64,000 bases of DNA from Notamacropus eugenii (lineage: Eukaryota; Chordata; Mammalia; Diprotodontia; Macropodidae). The position numbers were made by a program, and so were the translations under genes. Shown piece after piece: positions 51,301 to 63,300 of the stretch. Position 1 is the stretch's first letter. Every line of letters starts with the position of its first letter. The notes below the pieces were generated by a model. The model had not been told where the DNA came from. It saw only the letters and a list, made by a program, of their open reading frames with translations, and made no database searches. The stretch covers positions 229,251,136-229,315,135 of the forward strand of contig NC_092875.1 in the NCBI RefSeq assembly GCF_028372415.1, given 5' to 3'.

Positions 51301-54300
51301 AAAGTATATCGTTGACAATAATGATGGTGCAGTTTGACAATTTTTCTCCTTTTCAGTTGGATTATATATTAAAGTGATCATCTGATTCCAACAAAAATAG
51401 GAACTTTTAAAAACAGCTTTGTGTCAATTACTTTCCTTTGAAAAACTTTCTATAAACTCAAAGAGGTTACATTTTTTCATTGAATGGAAATTATAAATGG
51501 TCCCAGTTATGCTCTAGACATCTTCTCACCAGCTGCATTAGCACTATGCCCTGAAGGACTTAACCCTTTAAGCTCTAGGACTCTAACCCTGAGGTTCCCC
51601 AATATTCTTATTGGTGAGTGACTCACATGGTTCACTCCTCTTCGGAGTTCCTAATCATCTTTTTATCAACACTCTCAACTCATTTTATTGTTCTGGAGCC
51701 ATTATAAAATTAACATGGATATTGCTATTGAAAAGAGAATATCAGTCTTCTCTTCTCTCTGGCTCCAATCACAACTCTTGTAACTTTTTAACACCAAAAA
51801 TACTTCTCCTTAGTCCTCACTACCTACATGTGTTGCCTCCCAAACTCCTTGAGGGAATGGACTGCCTTCACTTTTGTATTCCCACTGCTTATCATCTAAT
51901 AAGTACTTTTAAAAATTTGATCATTCATGTGTGCAGATATCATTTGTGTGTACTTAATCTCTTATTAAATAAATATCTAGCTATAAAATTTAAGCCTCTT
52001 GAAAATATTTTTAAAAATTAAATTTGGAAAAATTAAAGTTTTCATGTGGAAATTACACATACCTCTTGTGCTCTTTCCTTGAGAACAAATTTATCTGGTA
52101 AAATTCTCATCACTTGAGGATCCAAAAGAACTTTTCCTTGAGAATCCTTAAAACATACTGCTTTAACATAGGCTGCTCGAGAACCTGTATTTCTCACAGA
52201 AAAAACAATTCTACTTTCTTTTCCAGGTATTGGGCTATTTACTGTAACCATGTAACTATCTGAGAGTTTTTTAACATCCTCCAAAATAAGATTACTTGCT
52301 CCTCCATATCCAGACAATGGTATCTAAAAAACACAAAATATACACCTAAAATTATATTTTGTAGAATCAGAAGATAGCGAAACAGTCATTTTATAAAACC
52401 ACAAATCTGGTAAACTTTAAGACACAACAGTTTTTGTTCTTTGGTTACCAGTGAAGACTTAATGCTAAAAGAATCTAAGAATTGCAAAAAATGCACACTG
52501 TCATCACTGAGGTTTTGTCCTAAGAGGAAAAATTAAAAAATAATAAAGTGAGTATATTTTATACAATTTGCTAAACAAAGTGATACCCTTAGTTAAAGTA
52601 GTCTTCAGAGTTAGAGAGGGGCAAGTCAGATGCAGAAAAAGTCATAAACACAGTCCAAGTTCAACCAACAAAAGCTGGCAAAACAAAGATAGGTCAAATT
52701 GAGGTTTGGTGAGGTTATTTGCTGAAGTTGAACAAACTTCAAAAAACCCCAGAGCTGAAAGGAACCTACCTATAACTGATCCTGAGCTGAAGAAGAAATT
52801 CTATTTTTCCCTGTCTTTTAAATCGTCTATACCACAAACATTCCCCCTTCTATTCCTTTAAAACAAAGCTTAAGTACCTTCTTTTTTGCATGAAGTATTT
52901 CCTAACTACAAAACTGCTAGTGCCTTCCCTCTCCCAAACTACATTATACAACTTTAATATTTATGCTGCATATTCTTAGATAGGTACCTGTCTCCCTCAT
53001 ATATAAGCTCCTTGAGATTAGAGATCATTTTTTTCCCTTTGTGTTTGCATCCAGAGTTCTTAGGACAGTGTGGGTACATAGTAGTAGCTCAATTACTGAC
53101 TGCTAAATAACTGACACAACATACTCAATATGGCAAATTACAAGGAATCACACACAAACCAGATTTTTCTGCCTTCTAATTTAGGGATCCTCATACATCA
53201 TAGTGCTAAAACCAGAGCTTATAGTTTAGGAAAAAGTGTTTCCTATGCAAAGGATATTAAAAAGACTACTGAGGAACTATTACTAGTGAACAAACATTTC
53301 AAACACTTTTTTATGAGCAAATAAAAAATTGATGGTTCTAATATATTAATAAAATTGGTCCCCCAAAGACCCTCTATAATTTATGTTTTGTTTCTTAGGA
53401 GTTAAAATCCCAGGCTTTCGCTTCTTGGCCTTTTTATATTTAATCCACTACACAATTCAATTCAATCCACTATTATATGCTTCTAAATAAGGAAGAAAAA
53501 TCAGGAACAATAAGGAAACTCCTTCTACCAATGCAGATCCAAACCTTTTCTGCAACTTATAGCCTTACAGCAGCTATGTCAAACTCAAATTGAAACTGAT
53601 CTCTGTGGCTGCATATTGACTTAGAATCTAAAATCGCAATTTAACTATGCTGTACTGTATCATTATCTATTTTGTTAAACATTTCCAGAGTTTGATACCT
53701 CTGTCTTAGAGAATAGCGGTAGCTAGGCTCAAAATCAGTCAGGCATGCCATTGGTGTGACCTGAAGACAAGTTTTCCCAGCTTCCAGGCTGCCTCTTTAT
53801 CTACCATATCATGGCTACTACCCATAACTATTATATTTTGGGGGATTCCTTTAAATTCCTGAAACTACAAGTTATAACTTGGAGACTTACAGACAAGATA
53901 ATGAAAGAAGAGTCTAATCTAAGGTGTTCCTCCTTCTTTATTCATTCCAATTATCTGGGAACACACAGCTTAGTGAAAAGTATACTGGCTTTGGAGTCAG
54001 ATGCCACTCCTAATATTTACTACCTTTGTGACGCTAAATCACAGAACCTTCTTGGGCCTCAATTTCCTTATCTGTAATGTGTTGGATAAGACAGCTCCAG
54101 GGATCCCTTTCAACTCAAGATTTATGATCACAAGAATTCTTATGTTTTGAACACCTTAGAGAAAATATGTAGGCTTTCCTCTCCCAAAATTTCAAAGTTA
54201 GACAATTATTAGTAAGCAAAAAAATTTTTTAATAAAGACAGAAGAGTATAGTTTAATAATCAGATACGTCAAAAAATCACGAACTTGAATAAAAACCATT

Positions 54301-57300
54301 TGACTCTATGTAAACTTTCAGAAAATTTGCAATACATCGATTTAAAATGATCTAAATAATGAAAATACAGTGGGATAGAATACTACTTCTAAGGAAATCC
54401 TGTAACTGAACTTTCTGCAAAGTGAAAAATCCTAAACCATCTTCCCCCCTAGGCTGGACCATCACATACCAGATTCTACTTAGTTTGGAAGTAAGTTAGT
54501 AAACAGGTAAGCCACTGTTAGGCAACTCAAAGAGAAAGAAACTATATTAAAATAAAGTTTATCTTACACTGAACTTAATGCCTGGTTGCGACTGAATTCC
54601 TAGTTGTTTAATTTCAAGTTTAGCCAGCATACAAGATATTCGCGTTGGTGCAAACAATAAGAAGATGTTAATATCCTCTTTTGGACGAATTATAATTTCA
54701 CAGGTACTTGTTAGTCGCTCTTCTAAACCGAAGGTGTTCTGAAGCTACAAATAACAAAAAACCCACAATTTTTATATACAACACATAATAATGCAAACTG
54801 AAATTACCGTCATTACAACATTTGACATTTAAAATATAAATAATGAAAAACTAAATTTATTCACATGACGGAATATGGTATAAATATTATCAAAGTTTGT
54901 GACCTACATGTTTTTGCTTAATTGTTTTTCTGTCATATGAGAAGGTTCAATGTGGTACAGGGGTGGGAAATGAATGATATAAAGATAAAAGAAAACAAAA
55001 CAATTTTTATAAACCAGCTAATTCTCCAAAGACTACTGTTACAGATTTTCCTAGAAGTGTTTTTCAAATTAACAAGCGCATTCTACAAACCTGAAAGCAA
55101 TCCTGATCCTGTCCTCTTATCAGAAGACGTAAACGCTGAGTTGTAGATGAAGAGTTATTTCTGAGTGCCAGTTTCTGAAGACTTAAAAAAAAAAAAAAAG
55201 TTTTAACAGGAACTATCGATAAGATAAAGATCGATATATCGATAAGATAAAACTAGAAACAAAAACTTTTCACAAATCCATGCTACTTACTTCCTAAAAA
55301 ACAAGGGTTTTTAAAAGCTTTAAAAACCTTTAAAAGCTTCTGTTTAAACTTTCAATTCTCATATACAATCATTATCCCTTTACTCTTTTTTTCCCCCAAG
55401 GCAATGAGTGTTTAAGTGATTTGCCCAGGGTCAGATGTCTGAGGCTGGATTTGAACTCAAATCGTTCTGACTTTCAGACCTAGTGCCCCATCTACTGTGT
55501 CACCTAGATGGCCCATCATCCCTTTACTCTTAACATTTATCTTATGTTACATAAATACCTTTACGTAAAGGAAATTTACTCAAAGGAATCTCAAATAAAG
55601 AATTTCCAAATCAATTTGACCAAAAAACACTCCTAGCTTGGGCATATATTGACAGAACCCATGAATACTAATTCCCTCTCCCTCTACCCCAGTCAAAATG
55701 TACTTCTGGAAAAAAGCCAGTAAGTTTAAACGAAAGAAAAAGAACATAAAATGAGAAACAAAAGAAACAATAAGATTACAAATGTAAAAATCAATCTGAA
55801 GTTGTTGTAAAATAGAGATGTCAAACACATGGTTACCACAACATTCTCAAGTGTCACTCAAACCAGATTAAAATGTAATTAGGAAATATTTAACAAAATA
55901 AATTAAAATGCAATAAAACACAGAAAATATTACATTTTTAAACTTAGTCTATATGGGGCTCCTAGGGAATCCTAATGTATGGACTACTGGCTCCTGTTTC
56001 TGATGTAAAACATTTTGAAACTAGTATAGTGCCCTCCAAAATTTTAAAATTAAACTTAACAGGGAAATAAGATTCAATAATCAGAAAAACTTTCAGCTGT
56101 CTGCTGGAATTCATCTCTTCCACCAAGACTGATTCCTGAAGTAATTTATAGTCATTTTTGTGGTGTTCACTAGTGTTACACCTTTTTGAGCTGTGTACTT
56201 AAAAATACCTTGAAGCCAGTGATGTGGTCTCCAATTTCTTTGACCTCTATATATAATATTCATCGAAGTATTAACTTAACTTTTGCTGACTGCCTGATTC
56301 AACAACGAGATGTTCAGCCAATAATTAACTTATGATTTTGTGAGAGCTTCCTGTAGTTCATGACTTTTTCATAAGATCTTTTTTAATAAACCCAAAAGGT
56401 TATTGACAAGGCAACAACTGAAGGTGAATATACAATTATAACTTTTCAAATAGATGCACAAAATAACACAGTAGAGAAGAATATTAAACTATACTTAAGA
56501 CTTGATGTGTTGATACTTACTGTGTTCTTCCAACTACTATACCTCCCCATGTCATGAACTGCTTGTTAGATAAAATAGGTGGAACATCTGAGTAGTGAGA
56601 TGGAGGTACAGGTGTCTGATATTTGTTTCCTGAAGAATCTACCTCACCTTTCAACACTACTTCATACTGAGGCCCGGACGGCTGCACTAGTATTTTCAAG
56701 TGGCTATACAAAGAAAAATTTTAACAGCTTGCATCAGACTTAGTAACGTTTATTTAATTAATGATTTCTAAATATATCACACTGAACCGTGATTTTCAAC
56801 ATTTAAGCAAAATGATCCCTATTTAACATAAAAAAATATCACATAGTTTATGATATTCAAAGTATAACAGTAAATGACAACTGGGAAAACACTCCTCTGT
56901 GGCTCACTTGGAAGGGTATTCAGTGGACCAAAAGTTTGGAACAAAGGTTTAAAGAAGTTACCTAAGAACTCTGTAAAGAATGACCTACTCGAAACTTGAA
57001 GAGAGTCAGTTTTCTGTATGCTTGTTTTGTCTGCTGAGATGTTTTTTTAAAGGGGGGAGGGTGAGGGAAAACCATTAAAATATGAGAAAAATCAATTTGT
57101 CTGACCTACAGCCATCAGAATAAATTCCTATTACCTTAAATTTTATAATAAATTATATGATCCCCAACATGGAAGTGATCGAAGGATGTGAAGGAACAGT
57201 TCTCAAAAGAAAAATTGCTATTAGCAATCATATGAAAGAATGCTCCCAGTAAGTAGTAAAAGAAGGAAAAAAACAAGTCTAAAAATTTCAGACACTCAGC

Positions 57301-60300
57301 AAATTGGAAAAGATAGGTGAAAAAAATAGAATAGTCAGTGTTGGAGGGATTGTAGAAAGATAGGCACAATACTATAGCTGTGAAGTGGTCCAACCTTTCT
57401 GAAAAGCAATTTGGAGTCATGATAAAAAAAAGTGACCAGGATGTCCATGATTCTTTGGTCCAGAACTCCTGATAATGTGCATTTAGACTAACAAAGTAAT
57501 AACTGATATGTACCAAAATATTACAGAAGAATTCTTCGTAGCAGAGTTGAGAAAAAAGCAGATATTAACTGACTGTGGAATGGCTAAATCTAATGTCGTA
57601 CATGATGTACTGAAATATTCCTGTGATGAAAGAAATGACAAACACGATGAGAAAAGAATGGGAAAATCTGCATCAAATGATGCAATGAGGTAAATAGTAA
57701 CAGAAAAAGTTTTTTAAATAACTAAAACAATATAAATGAAAAAAATCAACCAATCAAAATGGAATATGATGAAATTATAACAGCCATTTTATTTTCCTGC
57801 ATATAGTTTACTTTGTATAGATTTGTGTCCATATTGTCTCCTCTATTAGACTGTAAGCTCTTCAAAGGCAGAAACTGTCCTTGGGCTTTTTTGGTATCCT
57901 CAGCACTTAACACATAAAGTTTGGCACATAGCAGGCTCTTAATAAATGTTATTTGACTGGCTGATGCTTGATGCTGAAGAAGAAATATGAGAAGGGGTAA
58001 CTCCCCACTTCTTTACAATAGTGTGGGAATACAGGTGAGGAAAACTATCATGTAAGATTTTTTGAGGTGGTGATTAATCTGTGCTAAATTCTCCCTCCCC
58101 CTTCTATTTTATTTTTTATTAAAATTCTTTATTAAAAGGGATGACTCTCTGGGGCGTAGAAAGGATATTCTGGAAAATGTAAATCACATAGAAACAAAAT
58201 GTATATAAAAATGAAGGAGGGCATTTACACCAAATAATCTAAAAATAAAATAAACATTAACAAAATAATTCTAATAATCTCAAAAATGATATGAGGGCTG
58301 AGGAAATACTTTACATGTTACACAATGCCTAAGAAAAACAATTTCATTCTTAACAATAATTCTGAAATGGAAAAATGCTTCCTTCTGATCAAAGACATAA
58401 GAGAAGCAAGGTATAAAGAAAAGAAGGCTTGCTTTCAAATTCCACTTCTAAGGCTTATTGCCTATGTGACTAGGGGCAATTCATTTACCCTCCCGGGGTA
58501 TCAAAAAGAGGGACAAAGGGTTTGTACTAGATTACCTCTGGGTTCCCTTTTAGTTTTAAAGCTATTAACTTCTGATTTCAAGCCCCAGAAAGGTAGAGAG
58601 GTCCTTACTCTTGAAAATAGATTAAGTAGATATGTGTCTACTATTATTTTTCTGAAGAAGACCTACATGTATTTCTAAGAAGTATGGAGATCACCTACAG
58701 AGAAGGAAAGGAGGATCAATGGGATGTTGAAAGAAATCTTGGGTTTGGTGAGGCAAGACAGTTTACTGATTGGTGGCAGTGTAAAATGTCTCAGCAGAAA
58801 AGATAACCAAATACTTCTCCTGTAGCCCCCTCACTAATGGGAATCCCAAATGACATTGGCTTATTTATAATAATTTTGTTAATATCCTAACTGGTTCTTT
58901 ATGGGATATATGAAGGAATCTGTCCTCTTTCAAATTGCTATTTAGAACATAAAGGACCAGTTAGGAAATAAGTAATAGGTTATTCAGAAAGTGGATTAAA
59001 TTTGGTGTGAACTATCCAAAAATTGAATGGGTTGACTTAAAAGAATGGGTTCCTCTTCACTAGAAGTTTTCAATTCAAAGATTTCATGTAGAGGCTTTGT
59101 GAAAAGTGTTTGGATTCAATTGCTCTCTCTTCTATTTTTCTTAAAAGTGGAGGTAAGGATGCAGAGTTTCAAAGAGCAAAATTGAAACTGTAAACCTTAT
59201 GAAGACATTCCCTTTAATCTAGGTTAACAGTGTAGTTGGGGAGATACAGCCCACCTGTGGCTGAAAAGGGTAGCCAACCACTGAGAAAATATATAGCCCA
59301 GGTTACTATAATAGCAACATTGATTAAAAACTGATAACAAATCAGTAAGATCTAACTTCAAGATGAGATTATTATTCTTTGAGCATCTATGAGTCACATA
59401 ACTGGCTAAGCCTGAGATAGAAAAACTTTCTAACGATTCACAAAAGTATGGAAATAATTAAGCTAAAGCTCGACAGAAATAGACTATCTTGAAAGAACTA
59501 CATGTTTTGTTAAAAATGTACCAGATACTTTCATTGCTCAAAAAGTTTATCTGCAGTATTTTTAAGATTTAGTTTTTAAAATTATTACAATCAGCTATTA
59601 CAATAAAAAGGTAATCTGTAATAAATAAGGAGTGGAAAATTGATGGTTTAAGTTAAGAGCTTATTACTATCTGAAACCTTGGGAAAAAATACTTTGTAAT
59701 TTTTGACTAGGTGGTTGCAGCGCAACACCATTTGATGGTAGCATATTCAAAACAATGGATTCACTTAAAGCTAGAGCTAAAGATTTCAAGTAACAGTGCG
59801 TATGAGGCATGAAATATTTTACATCACCTTTCTTCATAGATTCTGAAATCCTTCGGAGTAAATGAAATTGCAATTTCTTGTTCCTCTTCAGGTTTAAGAA
59901 AGAGATTCTCTGGGTTTACAGAAAAGTAACTGAATTGATCTGAAATCTATAAAAATGTATATGATTACCAATGGAAGCCACTTAATAGCCTATGTGACTA
60001 TACTTCTATTTTCCTGGACCATAGTTTTTTTCCCCTGGTACAATCTTTTGTACCTTCTTTTCCTCTACGTGCTACTTTGTACTATCTTTGTGTCTACAGT
60101 CTCCTAGTCTGGATGAAAAAAGTTTCAATGGTATCTTCTCCCCAGTTCCCAACCTTTGAATACTACAACACATCTCTACATCTCATTCATCTCTAATTCT
60201 CCCTTATATACTGAAACCAAGGTTTTTGGTACTTATATGTAAAATCTTAGGTTCCAACTAATAAGAATATTATATTTTTCAACCAATTCTGAAAACCTAC

Positions 60301-63300
60301 CATTATATATTTAACCTACTATTATCATGCTACCTGACTATACTTATGAAGTGACATTTGCAAAAGTTTACTTTGAAAAACACTATCACCCAGCATTATT
60401 AGTAAGTCTTACCTTAATATTTAAGTGGACATCAATATTTCCAGCATTTTTCAAAGGCAAAAATTGCTTTGTTGATGAACCCACACTGGCAAGCAAATGC
60501 ATACTCTAGGGGAAAGATAGCAGATTTTTGTTTTTTAATGAAGAGTGAGTTGTTACTAAAAGAAAAGCATCCAATGTGTTTGTGTTGCATGAATTCCCTT
60601 AACTATGGTAAAACATGGATCAAAATCAAACTAGAGAATGCTATGAAGGCATTGTCACCAGCATCACGAGAGAGAACTGGGGTAAAATAGTGCATATACT
60701 GTCCAACAAAGCCAATGGGTCAGTTTTGTTGAACTTCTACTTTCCCATTTTTCTTTTTTAATCTTTGTGTAAGAAAGGGATCAATAAATAGAAGAACTAT
60801 AATTCAAAATGAATGTAATATTTAAAAAAATAACAAAACACTGAAATGAAAAATCATAATACTCAATTATCCAAAAAAGAAGAATATGAAATTTAAAAAT
60901 TATACTACTTAAAAAAGATAATTATAGTACCTGTAAGTCTTTTGGAGCATGTATTCTAGCTATTCCTACTCTTGCTCGAAGAGCAACACTTTTAATAACA
61001 GTAGTAGGGCTTGGGCTATCAACTTCCACATCAATTCTTGCCAAAAATTCTTCTGCTGCACCCAAGTTCCCTGTAAAACAACATTGACAAGAGAGTTGAT
61101 TATATTACCATCTCATTTTGGTAAAACTTCCCCCAGTCAAAATCAGAAACTAAAGTTTCAAAGTGACATGACTTTTAACATGTTGCAAATTATCTGACTA
61201 AAATCAAACTGAACTTTGGGTAATGCATGAACACTACTAAAGTTCAAAACACTACATATTGTGATTTTAAAACAACAACAACAAAACCCAACAGTTCCAG
61301 TCCTCAAGGAGTCATCCTCACTGGGGTATATATTAAAGCTGACCATGGATAACTAGGACTGAAGAAAAAAAAAGCTCAACTACAGAGGAGTCTGACAGTT
61401 ATCATTTAAGAAAAAATATTTATCAGAAGGTATTACAGGTTAAAGATGTACATGCCCAAAAAGTTAAGAAGAGTAAAGGAGGATCTAAAAAATTCTACAC
61501 AAATAAATTCCATAGGTCAGAGGAAGAAATACTAATAGAGATGTTAAGATGAATTTTAATTAAAGGACAAAAACTATACTCTTTTATAATTTCACTATGT
61601 GAGGGAGGCCAGATATGTACCTGGAAAGAGACAACTCTCAAATAAAGAGAAATTTCTTGGTTTTTAAAGAACCTCAGACACTATATTTAAGGGGCAGACA
61701 CTATATTTCTTCTGCTCAAGAACAAAAGGATCTTGGGAGAAAATATGTAAAAATTACATAGTAATAACCAAATTGGAATTAATTCATTTGTTTTCAATTT
61801 AATAGCTTATTTCAATCTGCATCATGAAGTCACATATACAGGAAACAAAAACTTCAGATATGAAAAAATTTTGAAAAACCAAATAATTTTTTGGATTACC
61901 TATCCCAGTCTACTGTATCACAGGAGATATATGAAGAAAGCACACTTGGAAAAGTTTTTTAAAAAAACTCATGCACTGATACACAAGAAAAGCCATATAA
62001 CCTTTGAATCCCCACTTCTTTTAAAAAAAAATGAAAACAAACCAAAACCAAACACTCCCCTAATCTGATCTTGGCCCATAGCGCAGCTACATTTCCCCTG
62101 ACTTTAAAGACAAATTGAACTGACTAATTAATCAATAAGCAATTATTAAGTAACTATTATGTGTAATCAGGAACTGTGGTAGGTGTTGGTGACACATCTA
62201 CTAAAAAGAAACAGTCCTTGTCCTCAAGGAGCTTATATTCTATTATGGAGAAACATGCTCAAGTGTGTGAGTGTGTAAATATTAGGGAATTTGGGGGCAG
62301 AGACATTAGCACAGGAGAGGATCAGGGAATGCCTCATGGAGAAGACAGCACTTGAATCGAGTGGAGAAAGCTAGGGATTGTAAGGGTCAAGATAATTAAA
62401 TTTTGTGATAGGATGTTGGGTAATTAATATGTAGTTAATACAAAGAAATGTATAGTTAGTACAGCAAGAAGAGTTCAGTTTTATTATCAGCTCCAAATTT
62501 ATACAATTCATTTAACCTCCTTGTACCTCAGTTAGGTATACGTGCCCTACTTATCACATGGGGTTGATGGAATGATCAAATGAAATAATTATAATAAACT
62601 GTAAGGCACCATTATGATTAGTGAAAAGTTTCAAATGAATTTTTAAAAAAATCTTTGTAGCAACTTCCAACACACAAATGAATAGCTGTTTTAACATGAC
62701 AACAGTACAGTCCTAAAGGCAAAGAGTCATACAAATAATTGAACTGAAGTTGCTGGGTACTGGTTGTTTTCACTGATTCTCTGGTACCACTTCAATGAAC
62801 AGAGTCAACATCAGTTTCTGCATAATGTTGTAAAGATCTTAAAAATGATTAAGTAGGTCTAATGTCCCTCAACAGCAGTACAAGCAGAAGCAGCAGCAAC
62901 AGGAAACTACAGAAAATGGAGATGTTACTGTTGCCCTTTTTAGGTACAAAGCACATCCTTCACAATAGCTCTGTGATATAGTCAGTCCAAGTATTGTTCC
63001 TACTTTGCAGATGAGAAAACAGGCTTAAAGAGATTAAATAATTTTCCTAAAGTAAAAGAGATCTTAAGAGAAGAAGCAGGAATTGGGTGCAAATCTTCTC
63101 ATTTTAATGACTTCTTTGAACCCTTCTTTTTAGGTAATATAACTTATTAGCAACTTTGGATAAAATTAAGTTTAGCCAGGATATAATTATCACAAATTCA
63201 AAATTACTAAAGTAGAGAGTAATGATGTTTTAACTGTAATGATTTCAAAATTCTGATAAAAAAAAAAGTAATTCACTGTCCATGAATATATGTAGCTTTC

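Noticed and set aside
57136..57516. 126-codon minus-strand ORF
   Set aside because: Antisense of a broken L1 ORF2 remnant.
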